From positions 1 through 49,047 of the IMG/VR virus record IMGVR_UViG_3300032246_000456: 49,047 nt of DNA; one strand, given 5' to 3'. Below, one piece after another: positions 15,001-20,920 of this stretch. A program made the translations under genes and the position numbers. The stretch's first letter is position 1. Each line of letters starts with the position of its first letter. The DNA comes from a virus. Below the pieces are notes generated by a model that ran no database searches, had not been told where the DNA came from, and saw only the letters and a program-made list of their open reading frames with translations.

Positions 15001-17748
15001 AACAAAAAATTTGATATGGGACAATTTCCTAATAGTAAAGATGCAATATTTGTTAAGTTAGATCAACAGATATTGACTACAGGCACAGATTACTATATTG
15101 ATTATATTAATAAAAAAGTAGTTTTAGTTGCTGTTCCAGCTAAAGGCAAAGTAATTACATTACATAATTTTGGATTTAACGGAACTAATTTATTAGACGT
15201 TGATTACTTTGTTGCAGATGGCAAAACCAAAGAGTTTATTACTAAAGCTCCCTATATTGACACACCATTTACATATCTAGTTTACTTAGATGGAAACGTG
15301 ATTAATCCAACAATTTTTAAAACAGATACTACTTACGAAAGTCCTAATAGAATTGGTTTTAGATTCAGCATTGCCCCGAACAAATTTTCAGTATTGAATT
15401 ATTTGATTATCTCTGGTAGCGAGCAAACTTATGCTATCTTTAAGAATGAAAAAATAGCAACTAATGGTTCTACTTCGTATACCTTGACAAATACAGTTGG
15501 TTCTTCGTTGCCTTTAGAAACTAGTGTTATTGTCAGAGCAAATCAAACAATATTAAAAGGCCCTAATTCAAGTTATTTTACTATTGCAAGTAATCAATAT
15601 ACCTACACATTAGATTCGTTAGCAGTACAACCTTATAGTATTAATACAGAAGATATTACTGTGTATGCGGCTGGCAATTTATTAGCATTAGCAACAGATT
15701 ATACTGTGGATACCGCAGGAGTTAGCATTTCTATTAATAAAAAAATCTATAGCACATACAAGGGCAAGCAACTAGTAGTTAGTATTGCATCAGAGCAAGA
15801 TTACAGTATTGTTGGAAATAAGATTACATTTAACACAGCATATGGAATAAATGATTATATTGAAATAATTAGCGCATACAAACACGATATCTTACAAATT
15901 CAACGAAGTAGAACAAAGGTAACTAATAATTTACAATTTAGTGCAATAACTCCAAGCTATTATAGATATGTTGGAGTATTAGGTGGCAAAATAGATTTGC
16001 AATCACCGATTGCAGATGAATCGCGCCTGTGGTTGACAAAAAATAGAGTATTGTTAATCAACGGAATAGATTATAAAGTAAATCCAGATCTAGCAAGTGT
16101 TACACTTGCAAGGCCTCCAAGTATCGGTGACGAATTTGAATCGATAATATTTGCAGGTACGCCAGTCAAGCAAGGACTGAGCTATATGCAATTTAAAGAT
16201 ATGTTAAATCGTACTGTTTATAAACGTTTGAATTTATACAAACAGTCTGCATTGACACAAGATTTACATTATTATGATAATGCAATCTATGTTAAGGATG
16301 CTGGTAATTTTGATAAACCAAATCCTAAATTAAATAAGCCTGGCATTATTGAAATTAACGGTGAACGTATCGAATATTTTACGATTAAAAATAATACTAC
16401 ATTAGGTCAATTAAGAAGAGGTACACTAGGTACAGGAGTTTCTACTGTACACGGTGCCGGATCTCGCGTACAAGATATTGGCCCAAGCGAAACTATTCCG
16501 TATATCGATACATATACTACTGAACAAGTAACAGTTGACGGCATATCATCTAACACTGTTATTCCTTTAAGTTTTATTCCATCAAAGAATGATAACTGGG
16601 TAAGAAATCCAAGCGATTTAAATTTATTTGATTCTGCGGAAATACAACATTGTAATGTAAATTTGTCTAACAATATAGTGTTAGTAACATATTCGATCCC
16701 CCAACAGACGTATATGCCTGTAGCAGATAAAAAATTAACTGTGGCTGGCAATATTTCTAAATTTAATGGAGAATATGCAGTAGTTGAAACAAATAATACA
16801 CAAAACTATAATTTTACTCCTCTTGAAATAACATCTTCGATAGTTAGCGGAACATCAGTAAGTGTAACATTTAGAATAGCACCTCAAGATACATTGCCTA
16901 CAACTAATGTTTACTATATTATTTCTGGTGCAACTCCAACTGGGTATAACAAAGCATATTTGTGTACAAACAGTACGTTAACTAGTATCACATTAAATAT
17001 TACGACAAATTATGGAACATTTGCGGTACTGCCATCTAAAATAGCATCTACTCATACAGTTACTTTATATTACAGTTCTAATCCGGGAGTATTTAATGAC
17101 AACTTAGTTACAACATTGTCGGCTCCAAGGTACGGTCAATCTGATGAAATTGACGTATTCGTCGGCGGATATGACGATTCTACTGTTTGGGCACCAAATA
17201 CTATATTCGAAGCAGATCAAATTATTACATTAAATAGTTACACTTATGTAATTTTATCTAAACATAAGAGCGGAGCAACATTCAATAGTCCAGTTGTAAC
17301 ATTAGATGAGCAAGGCCTAACAATCAGTACTAGTGTGCTAGCAACAAGTGTTAGAACTTTCTTTGTAGGAAATATTCGTTTAAAGAAAGCTCCGTATTCT
17401 GTATACAATATAGCAAACAGTCCTACAAGTCCTGAAGGTGATGTTGCATTTAAATCGGATTTTTCTGTAGATGGTATTAATTCTGAATTAGTATTATCTA
17501 ACAAACTTACCGCAGGAACTGTAGTTACAATTTATAGACGATCAGGCAAAACATGGACTGAAACAGGAGTCTCCCTACAAGACAGTCAGACTAAAATTGC
17601 TAAATTTATAACAGCAGTACCTGGAATTTGGATATCAGGTAATCAAATTACAGCCACAGCGACTGTAGTTACAACATCAACAGCATCATTTGATAATGTT
17701 AAAGGAACATTTGATAGTGATACTATAACATTCGATCAAGGAAATTAA
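1..17748 (+). CDS. Giant virion structural protein, 5' end outside the window
   Basis: The frame is open from base 1 to the TAA at 17746-17748, giving at least 5915 residues; a TTG at 136 is not a credible start because coding-like sequence precedes it. I infer a tail, baseplate or fibre-associated virion protein from size, beta-rich composition and the fibre genes that follow. Visible parts, counting residues from base 1: several FG-GAP/propeller-like segments (about 2080-2360 and 3245-3400, with strings such as FLAIGSP, ILAIGAPYAGDVYIY and TILVGAPHE), split by a Gly/Thr/Ser-rich tandem-repeat region (about 2440-3190); GSGY...P-type repeats near 3842 and 4207; a QLMTGVDYGGVVVQG stretch near 4400; and TLGQLRRGTLGTGV near 5467. 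The last three resemble segments I associate with very large phage structural proteins. No enzyme motif seen. Only 5 bases separate it from the next gene. The exact place in the virion is unknown. Confidence 0.85.
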   Translation, partial: ADGKDIYINAPTKTRQNYQLEPAVVINDSNGNPQYFKDYQDYINQLSTFGSNVSDQQRLNHQEFYSWDPHIDWDKFVNFQQYYWLPYGPDAVTIYGQQLNVTSTYTVEIKTSATQQKEFVFTPNGLDRNPLITLYRGQTYYFEINSPGEPFSFKTARTTGIADRYTDEGYIDKFGVTSGTIKFTVPLLGPDTLYYVSERDADLGGFIKFADVTENSFIDINNEILGKKTYKLSNGTALSNGMKVKFAGHVTPQDYATGEYYVEGVGSNITLIPTTVFEVMTTYSEDKSIEFDTTLFDQYPFASATSYANQLDYITINRASKDHNPWSRYNRWFHKDVITASAEYNNKLPDYDQASRAVRPIIEFESNLKLFNFGSMATTDVDLVDNYTKDAFTTIEGTPGYNVDNIQLTEGMRVLFTADTDSIVKNNIYKVSFVNIQNSGIGVPQIRLILDQTPLEDTVVIVRQGQKYQGSMFWFNGVVWNLAQQKTKVNQPPLFDLVDNSLQSFSTYPGSTFLGSKIFSYVIGNTTADAVLGFALSYQNIANIGDIKFEFNLLSDTFEYKNGDSLISKSTNTGYLSKLNYTDEVVYKNGWQTSTVVRSQPALRVYKNSQLTNNFPLDIYDNKTDLVDLEVRIYINGVRLDSHRWSLIDSADYKKIKLVDDIGLTDVLTIKSFAKQPINSNGYYELPINLQNNPVNKDMTTFTLGEVSDHVNSIVDNIQSIFVGTINGSNNFRDLGNIASYGTKFVQHSGPASLGLYHITSDKNNIVRALEKARDDYGKFKRSFLIKAQQLGVDTNVYDQVNQILVSLAANKTKQQPYYFSDMLPFTGKKTTTLTVVDSRIRAYPLTDVFNNTVLTNKAVSIYLNGVQPPRGIQLLHGLHYTFTEDGYVNLTDQAIITEGDTLTIFEYDSTDGCFVPPTPTKLGLWPKYEPKIYLDTSLVTPQLMIQGHDGSQTLAYGDYRDNIIIELEKRIYNNIQIVYDPTIFDLYDIMPGYYRTTEYSLEEFNLTMAPSFYKWANLAGRDFAKPVKFNKNDSFTYNYTGHFAPDGRSLPGYWKGIFRWVYDTDRPNICPWEMLGFTEEPTWWQDAYGPAPYTSNNTIMWKDLSVGAVKIPGQSVEYRTKFARPSLMEHLPVDESGNLVNPVVAHLASGTFTTTAQGHYIFGDVGPVEHAWRRSSYYPFSVLIASMLLKPAHTFATCLDRSRTVRNLCGQLVYSTTNLRITPKDIVLPSIYSSKTRVQTSGIINYLVELLTTDNVMYYNEYRYNLDNLNVQLSYRISGFTSKDNLNLILDSKNPASSGNVFVPQENYKIVYNNSSPVKKLSYSGVIITKLADGWEIKGYSLTESFFKYYPYLNTGGTKVNVGGISASFINWTPNRNYAVGQIVLYAGKYYRTVVNTVSGETFESNLFAVLPQLPVAGGVNATFRQTWDTSTVSILPYGTVLPSPQQVVDFLLGYGEYLKSQGFVFEDFNNNLLQVQNWETSTKEFLFWTTQKWSANQDSWEQWVPNKAVKYGAIIKYNDEYYKAIQNSPEVPIFIIENYIKLDGLDTVGSAVISLSPASNSLAFTSELSVADDINNPFNDYEIFKVDGTALHPTDINAVREGNKVTFSPIGDNTIYNASFYLIQKEQVVILDNTTVFNDIIYNPESGYRQERMKVSGFISGQWFGGFEIPGFILDRADVAQWKTWTDYELADIVQYQGFYYSATKFLAGTSEFNPNNWTQIKKPEPKLLPNWNYKASQFQDFYNLDEANFDTGQQLISQHLIGYQPRQYLSNIIQDEVSEFQFYQGMIREKGTQNVLNKLFDVLSSDNQESISFYEEWAIRVGQYGASESFEAVEFIIDQPSLTKNPQGFYLTNDPEPSTNFNINLTPNDIYLKPVGYNSNPWPVNNSQKPFLRTPGYVHSDNDIIELKTLDDLANQSIASFRDGMYVWVSFSGASWNIYKFSPSGIKPTTLTQAGTSLTITSATQVDPSILGEYVGFTQVSIAGFYKVTAVNLNTFTVSAPNVNDIPLQNVIESQLEIFRLFPARVKSIDDANDIIKSYTEFGDKIWIDNNSSNKWSTLQLNPVFNKQEIKKPYPTQDMAHGTTIVLNAEGTLAAVSTIVGEVITYEKQGPLWVYKQILKRPFMAQYVFQADPNKPEWFAETMAMSADGEFLAIGSPKVGLTATNTLTNGTVVCDPSGINSTNLATGAVSLYQKTSYNEYLLLFTFVSGDDTAGQQFGSTLVFGDKTLFVGTRGNTATGKQAVVYELRYVAVSGTTIAVTNSNADGDNSLAVVTVTYDGGIASSTYKSINDITFDGGLALSINSTADRWLFNNSVINIPNGTTAGFGLSISVSKDNSILAIGAPYAGDVYIYKLKELNTYLLLQKIAGPTQQVSSATNINGVISLDNTSLIPGLGFRNSIDQFVNYKLENIRTSGGTGSGLIVDAVTGLYSSTAKYVSGLGPRLVVSNISGTILPGMTITGTGIQAGLIVTGINGTTVTISAVLSGGSLTANTILTFANSNVTTSIRVRDPGNNYAVGDTITVVNPLGVGAVQALNTDLIEQSSLSTSTLGTSLTTSNNRAGTGLKVKLASTTTPGVSFTSPLGSTVIPVKSVDNFVVGQPIFSYTNQTAFASGAFITSLDNTVFEGSVSNNILTVTKITAGNDNINTTLLASIDGTTLTAEEVAGSPIIPGMTLSCTGISDNTIILSGSGKVWTINNAQTISQQTIQATLPGKLKSGMQLTNPALDKPAIFTASIAPKTTATLSGPTATLSGGTATLTNALISGTTLTFQASTGATVVAGMTISGAGITNGTKILYGSALAWTIDTTHTISSFITVTATLAYASINGTVLTFTSSSGAVSVSAGMTLSGGTVLAGTTITGGVGTTWYVDKSQTATCTTATTPYASISGNTLTITSSTGTTLGVGMFLTGGTVTEGTYITSGSGTSWTVDKSQTATCTTATFEAYLVDGTITDNVLTFTSVSGAPLEIGMVLSGTGITTGTYIVSGSDIEWIVSNTFSVPTIPTIITATPVVLTVASITSGTIKVGQRITGSSTAADTAIITSKNLQPDGTGTYYVSRSQTVSTFTATSAWTLAKPTIVTITMASSYISGTTLYGSSGGQGTIRAGMIVSGSTVAPGTTIISGSGPWVVNISQNVAVTDNLIITGTGTGGVGTYVMSADLVSTIVPTNAVSIVINTPTLASLSSDAEVSSIQITSPGVNYNVDDQITFNTGAGTITTKITSVTSNATVKVSTIGNGSIIRDAAQFGTSIALSDNAEFLAIGSPLYSGNVEYEGRVAIYSNNFIDGNSYSLYQSVVSPYANQGDLFGSRVAFAGNYKTLLVYSAAAENSIPTTFDVNQELHSTKSGLSTTFDTASLNFKEITQNSGRIDVYDKYQNNWIAGEWLSTDNATADGFGQGFAVSADTILVGAPHETEMLTDATNGVTISEINSGKVYSYHRIPGTTSWSTIHEQTDLINLKKIKQAFLYNKVTNKLIRYLDVIDPYLGKIAGPAEQEISYKTFYDPAIYTVGDDTVNVDNGTAWASKQVGKLWWDLNTSKFIDNHSADLIYRNSTLNVLAHGASVDIYEWVESSLSPEAWLKVADTNTGLSKNISGKPLYTNVYSVKQTFDTFNQAFKNTYYFWVKNKAIVPNVTDRKLSAKAVSDLIADPRGSGYSFLTLTGNNSFSLVNCKNLLNGSDIVLGVEYWLVENTTQNIHTQWKLIDNNPNTKLPQTIETKWFDSLCGKDQADRPVPDLKLPAKLRYGIESRPRQGMFVNNLEALKQFVEKTNLILIKEQIVQQKNISKFDSYDVEPALVTNLYDIAVDTELELRLVPVSTVKNAMVDPIITNGIITGVTIVVSGSGYKTAPTITVVGTGKGAILQSSINVAGQVVGVTIIEGGRGYVDNTSLNVREFSVLVHADGPANGNWSIYSYATNPISLVKEWVRARTQSYDVRKYWFYADWYETGFTQFTVIDYSIETFAELNLVDADIGQTVKIRVAGDAGWQLLVCYSKSTSIDWTSRYRVVGVQNGTIQLSSKLYDFQNSIIGYDGSIYDSIGYDFTAARELRIILNSLKDDILTDTLKQTYLELFFTSLRYAHTEQTYIDWAFKTSFVKAKHNVGSLKQTITYKNDNLANFQDYISEVVPYRTTVREYISNYNSVDNSSSMISDFDLPAIFKVGGNDIINTSVVNGKITSDNTAINEYPWKNWVSNVGFEITDIIITNSGSGYVTPPTVRIINDSGSGAVAKAFIANGKVNRVQLVSPGKGFLSTPKVIIDGGGSASGITATAIAIIGNSVTRSSLIKIKFDRTTQKYYTIQLNEIEYHKGTGSRTNFPLKWPPDIKIGQSIVKIDDVIILRDDYILSIVKSTSKGYTSYSGSITFKTAPQGLPSPANITIEYIKDISLLNATDRIQYFYNPEAGQLGKDLGQLMTGVDYGGVVVQGVDYSVAKGWNSVGFMTDLWDSYENTYNDYIVSIDSTTSASHRFTLPYMPEVLSSINIYYTRISKQTVVSDGSKTILQIGTGLNAINLTASIVKSITGISTTATATSIDVVTISETQAGFNFFKGPTANLIVGRQVQFIAGVIGGPVINQIYFIKQIINDQTFTISDTLNGSEFVLIDANGTMLMQYNSPTNYITGPTSALTVGMGIQFFGTSLLGGLIANTTYFVKQIVNATTYTISNKVNGTVLSLTSGKGTMTVRQVAAAPTLELKLNNTTGLKVGDTVTAPVAGAIADGTVITKIVDINTININTILYGDLLSGTELTFVRILNTPKDFRYLTNVTIKLSEAVVAGGIIKISAPLDPVRIDDENFGKIWIITKTEATTNIITTITPITFQAGDQIEFTGIEFGNLQTATTYYIESVLSNRTFKITAQKGGPVYAVSTQTGSLSAKSIRNPFAIMPTYISDGTEPTITIPVAFDLPLGDLLIFRKSTSDGAVAVNDADLDTQLDGGNLIYSTATGLSADDIFVDGDGFVTPTSSAGPEEMVPGQVVDAVAIKVFDRPSDGSANIKILNYIADGNNKKFDMGQFPNSKDAIFVKLDQQILTTGTDYYIDYINKKVVLVAVPAKGKVITLHNFGFNGTNLLDVDYFVADGKTKEFITKAPYIDTPFTYLVYLDGNVINPTIFKTDTTYESPNRIGFRFSIAPNKFSVLNYLIISGSEQTYAIFKNEKIATNGSTSYTLTNTVGSSLPLETSVIVRANQTILKGPNSSYFTIASNQYTYTLDSLAVQPYSINTEDITVYAAGNLLALATDYTVDTAGVSISINKKIYSTYKGKQLVVSIASEQDYSIVGNKITFNTAYGINDYIEIISAYKHDILQIQRSRTKVTNNLQFSAITPSYYRYVGVLGGKIDLQSPIADESRLWLTKNRVLLINGIDYKVNPDLASVTLARPPSIGDEFESIIFAGTPVKQGLSYMQFKDMLNRTVYKRLNLYKQSALTQDLHYYDNAIYVKDAGNFDKPNPKLNKPGIIEINGERIEYFTIKNNTTLGQLRRGTLGTGVSTVHGAGSRVQDIGPSETIPYIDTYTTEQVTVDGISSNTVIPLSFIPSKNDNWVRNPSDLNLFDSAEIQHCNVNLSNNIVLVTYSIPQQTYMPVADKKLTVAGNISKFNGEYAVVETNNTQNYNFTPLEITSSIVSGTSVSVTFRIAPQDTLPTTNVYYIISGATPTGYNKAYLCTNSTLTSITLNITTNYGTFAVLPSKIASTHTVTLYYSSNPGVFNDNLVTTLSAPRYGQSDEIDVFVGGYDDSTVWAPNTIFEADQIITLNSYTYVILSKHKSGATFNSPVVTLDEQGLTISTSVLATSVRTFFVGNIRLKKAPYSVYNIANSPTSPEGDVAFKSDFSVDGINSELVLSNKLTAGTVVTIYRRSGKTWTETGVSLQDSQTKIAKFITAVPGIWISGNQITATATVVTTSTASFDNVKGTFDSDTITFDQGN
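8614..8832 (+). repeat. Two near-identical 39-bp copies, 180 bp apart, inside the giant gene
   Basis: Bases 8614-8652 and 8794-8832 match at 37 of 39 positions and both encode VDKSQTATCTTAT. The period of 180 bp is exactly 60 codons. The copies belong to a longer series of diverged protein repeats (pattern: ISGTTLTF...SG..V..GM.ISG.GI..GT.I.SG.G..W.VD.SQT) spanning about 7330-9560. The high DNA identity of this pair, against the diverged neighbours, points to a recent duplication or gene conversion within the repeat array. Confidence 0.8.
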
Positions 17749-17753
17749 AAAAA

Positions 17754-20249
17754 ATGGCACAACAAATTCTTAACATAGGATCAACAGTTAATGACGGAAC
17801 TGGTGATACTTTACGTACAGGTGCTCAGAAAATAAATGCAAATTTTGCTGAACTGTATCTAACAACTATTCCAACGCAAGTAGGAAATTCCGGAAAATTT
17901 TTAACTACTAACGGTGTTGGTACTATATGGGCGACCATTGACGATCAGATTTCAGCGGCCGCTAACAATCTAACAGGAACAACGTTAGCATCTAGTGTGG
18001 TAACTTCAAGTTTAACAACAGTAGGAACTTTAACAAATTTAACCGTCACAAATCCTATTGCTGGAAGTATCACAGGCAATGCCAACACAGTAAGCAATGG
18101 TATCTACACTACAACAACGTATCAAAATCCCACTTGGTTAGGAAGCCTTGCAGGCTCAAAGATTACTGGCAACATCTCGGGTAATGCAGGTACAGTTACC
18201 AATGGAGTATACACTAATCAAATTTATGATAATCCTGATTGGATTAGCAGTTTAGCAACTAGAAAAGTATTACCTAGCCCAGTCGGCAACGCTGGAAAAT
18301 TTTTAACTACAAACGGTTCGGCTGATAATGCAGGGTTCACTTGGAGTAATATAACAAGTTTGCCAGGCGGCGCACCTAACAAAATTTTATACCAGTCTGG
18401 AATAGGTGTTACTAATTTTATTGCGGCTCCTGGTTCAGCAGGCACATTCTTAAAATGGAATGGATCAACTTTTGAATGGACTGCTACTGGTGCAGGTCAA
18501 GGAACAGTAACACAAGTACAGGGTTCGGGAACAGTTAGTGGTATTACCTTATCCGGCAATGTAACATCTACCGGCAATTTAACTTTAGGCGGTGCTTTGA
18601 CATTAAGTAGCGGCCAGGTTACTAGTGCTTTAGGATTTACACCGTTACAATTAACTTCATTAAGTGTCAACGTAAATTCTGCAAGCGGTACAGGTTATTT
18701 GACATTTGATAACGTTACTGGAATATTTACATTTACTCCTCCGGCACCGCCTACTGGTACTGTGAGTACTGTGAGTGTAGCAACTGCTAATGGGTTTACT
18801 GGTACGGTGGCAACTGCTACATCAACACCAGCTATCAGTATTGGCACAACTATATCGGGTTTATTGAAAGGCAATGGAACAAGTATTTCCAGTGCGGTCG
18901 CTGGAACAGATTATCTTTTACCTTACGGATTGACAAATGCAAACTATATTTTAGCAAGTCCAAACGCGGCATCTGGGTATCCGTCTTTTAGAGCATTAGT
19001 TGCCACTGATATTCCTGTACTAAATCAGAACACAACGGGCAGTGCGGCTAAGTTAACAGTGGCAAGAAATATTAACGGTCAAGCATTTGACGGTACCGCC
19101 GATATTACAGTAACAGTATCCGCATCTTCGGGAATAACTGGACTAGCCGGCAGTATGGCAAGTTTCTTAACTGGGGGCACTAGCGCAACACTTGCCGCGG
19201 CAATTACAGATGAAACTGGCTCGGGCTCATTAGTATTTGGTACAACACCAACTCTAGCAACTCCGATAGTAACATCGAGTCTTACAACAACAAGTACTAC
19301 ATTTTCACTAATCAACGGAACTGCTACAACTGTAAACTTTGCCGGCGCGGCCACTACAATTAGTATTGGTAATTCTACTGGAACACTAACGGTTAATAAT
19401 GCAAATACAGTATTAGCCGGAACAGCAACAATTGCCAGCACTACATTAATTGGTCCAGCTACTAGTGCTAACCTTACACGTTTTCCTGGCGCACAAGTTG
19501 TTGTTAGTAATATAGCATCAGGCATACAGAAAAATGAAACTTCGACTAATTCTGGTATTATGGCTGAAGCGGTAGGTGTTAATGCTGGCAACTATGGTGT
19601 TGGTGTTTATGGTGCTGGATATACAGCAGGTAATGCTAGAGGTACTGGTGTAACTGGCGAAGGACACGTATCAGCAACTGGCGATAGTGCAAGCGCAATT
19701 GGTGTTAGAGGTTATGCGAACGATGTACATGCCGGCGGTTTAAACGTAGGATTGTTTGGCGATGCAAGCGGCGGACTCAACAACTATGCGTTGTATATGA
19801 ACGCTGGCGACATATATTCTACAGCCGCTCAAACTTGGACTTTGGGCGGAGCATTGACATTCAGCGGAGCATATAAAGTTACAATTCCAGGCGGCGTTGC
19901 AATTAACGGCGCTGGTACACTAGGATTTGCCACAGGATCCGGTGGTGCTATTACTCAAAGTACTAATAGATCTACTACTGTAGATTTGAATAAAACTAAC
20001 GGTGCTATTACCCTGTTTAACACTACCGCCACAGCAGGTCAAATTACATCATTCATAGTTACAAACACAACAGTAGCCGCTACAGATACGATTATTTTAA
20101 GTCAAAAGTCTGGATCAGGAATTTATTTCTGTACAGTTAGTGCAGTAGGAACTGGCTCGTTTACAATCAGTGTTTACACACCAAACGCTGTTTCATCAGC
20201 AGATGCTCCTGTAATTAATTTTGCGGTGATTAAAGCTGTGATAGGTTAA
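17754..20249 (+). CDS. Long tail fibre-like protein
   Basis: 831 residues. The N-terminus (residues about 6-34, NIGSTVNDGTGDTLRTGAQK then INANFAELY) is a module common at the start of fibre and structural proteins of T4-like phages of aquatic bacteria, probably a virion attachment segment. The middle is Gly/Thr/Ser/Ala-rich, low-complexity beta sequence. The C-terminal about 110 residues (GAITQSTNRSTTVDLNK ... VINFAVIKAVIG) match a C-terminal domain I know from many phage fibre proteins. The start ATG lies 5 bases after the giant gene's stop, so the two are probably cotranscribed. It contains both an SAAAN run spelled as a NotI site (17955-17962) and an LAAAI run spelled GCC GCG GCA. The role in host binding is inferred from composition and position. 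Confidence 0.75.
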   Translation: MAQQILNIGSTVNDGTGDTLRTGAQKINANFAELYLTTIPTQVGNSGKFLTTNGVGTIWATIDDQISAAANNLTGTTLASSVVTSSLTTVGTLTNLTVTNPIAGSITGNANTVSNGIYTTTTYQNPTWLGSLAGSKITGNISGNAGTVTNGVYTNQIYDNPDWISSLATRKVLPSPVGNAGKFLTTNGSADNAGFTWSNITSLPGGAPNKILYQSGIGVTNFIAAPGSAGTFLKWNGSTFEWTATGAGQGTVTQVQGSGTVSGITLSGNVTSTGNLTLGGALTLSSGQVTSALGFTPLQLTSLSVNVNSASGTGYLTFDNVTGIFTFTPPAPPTGTVSTVSVATANGFTGTVATATSTPAISIGTTISGLLKGNGTSISSAVAGTDYLLPYGLTNANYILASPNAASGYPSFRALVATDIPVLNQNTTGSAAKLTVARNINGQAFDGTADITVTVSASSGITGLAGSMASFLTGGTSATLAAAITDETGSGSLVFGTTPTLATPIVTSSLTTTSTTFSLINGTATTVNFAGAATTISIGNSTGTLTVNNANTVLAGTATIASTTLIGPATSANLTRFPGAQVVVSNIASGIQKNETSTNSGIMAEAVGVNAGNYGVGVYGAGYTAGNARGTGVTGEGHVSATGDSASAIGVRGYANDVHAGGLNVGLFGDASGGLNNYALYMNAGDIYSTAAQTWTLGGALTFSGAYKVTIPGGVAINGAGTLGFATGSGGAITQSTNRSTTVDLNKTNGAITLFNTTATAGQITSFIVTNTTVAATDTIILSQKSGSGIYFCTVSAVGTGSFTISVYTPNAVSSADAPVINFAVIKAVIG

Positions 20250-20277
20250 TTGATTAAACTAGCACATTAAGATATTA

Positions 20278-20285
20278 CATAAATA
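20278..20285 (+). promoter_or_regulatory. Possible late-promoter box CATAAATA
   Basis: The 56-base gap before the 203-residue protein holds CATAAATA, one base from the T4 late-promoter box TATAAATA, 20 bases ahead of the ATG. A similar GATAAATA precedes the gene at 24160. A weak alternative in the same gap is TTGATT (from 20250) with a 17-base spacer and TATTAC. The genome is AT-rich, so chance is a real alternative. Confidence 0.35.
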
Positions 20286-20305
20286 TAGAATAAAGAGAGA
20301 TTACT

Positions 20306-20917
20306 ATGCAAGGTAAAGATTTAACTGGAATCCACGTAGAAGGCCACATTAAGATCTTCAACCCGGAATCGGGCGAAGTATTCATCAATAAACGTAACGC
20401 CATTCACTATGAAAATATGAGTATTGCGTTGGCTCAAACTATGGCTAATAGTACTAAAGGAGGCACAGTTTATCAAATGGCCTTTGGCAACGGTGGCACA
20501 GCGGTTGACCCAACAGGTATTATTACCTACTTAACTCCAAATAGCTCAGGTAGTAATGCTAGTTTGTACAATCAAACTTATGCAAAAGTAGTTGATGGAC
20601 AAAGCAGTAATAACACAGATCCAACACGTAACTATTTAGAAACTCGTCACGTAACTGGCACGAATTATACTGATTTATTTGTAACTTGTTTATTGGATTA
20701 CGGTGAGCCGTCGAGTCAACAAGCATTTGATAATGCTAACAATACAAACGATGCATTTGTATTCGACGAATTAGGATTAGTAAGTTATAATCCTGCCGGC
20801 ACCGGATTACTATTAACACACGTTATTTTTAATCCTGTACAAAAAAGTTTAAATCGTTTAATCCAAGTGGACTATACGGTACGTATTCAGAGCCTTACTG
20901 GCCTAGCAGGAGTTTAA
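20306..20917 (+). CDS. Probable small virion structural protein
   Basis: 203 residues, start ATG with an AGAGAGA ribosome-binding stretch just upstream. It opens MQGKDLTGIHVEGHIKIF and contains MAFGNGGTAVDPTGI; the sequence is acidic/polar without signal peptide or membrane segment. I recall similar proteins beside tail-fibre genes in T4-like phages of aquatic bacteria, but I cannot assign a named baseplate or tail role. It sits between the long fibre gene and the three collar-type paralogues, 3 bases before the next ATG, so a structural job is the natural reading. No catalytic motif is visible. Confidence 0.6.
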   Translation: MQGKDLTGIHVEGHIKIFNPESGEVFINKRNAIHYENMSIALAQTMANSTKGGTVYQMAFGNGGTAVDPTGIITYLTPNSSGSNASLYNQTYAKVVDGQSSNNTDPTRNYLETRHVTGTNYTDLFVTCLLDYGEPSSQQAFDNANNTNDAFVFDELGLVSYNPAGTGLLLTHVIFNPVQKSLNRLIQVDYTVRIQSLTGLAGV

Positions 20918-20920
20918 TAA

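Noticed and set aside
19079-19591. 170-codon open frame on the minus strand inside the long fibre gene
   Set aside because: Same reasoning: Val/Ala/Pro-rich antisense shadow of a low-complexity fibre gene, no ribosome-binding site or domain.
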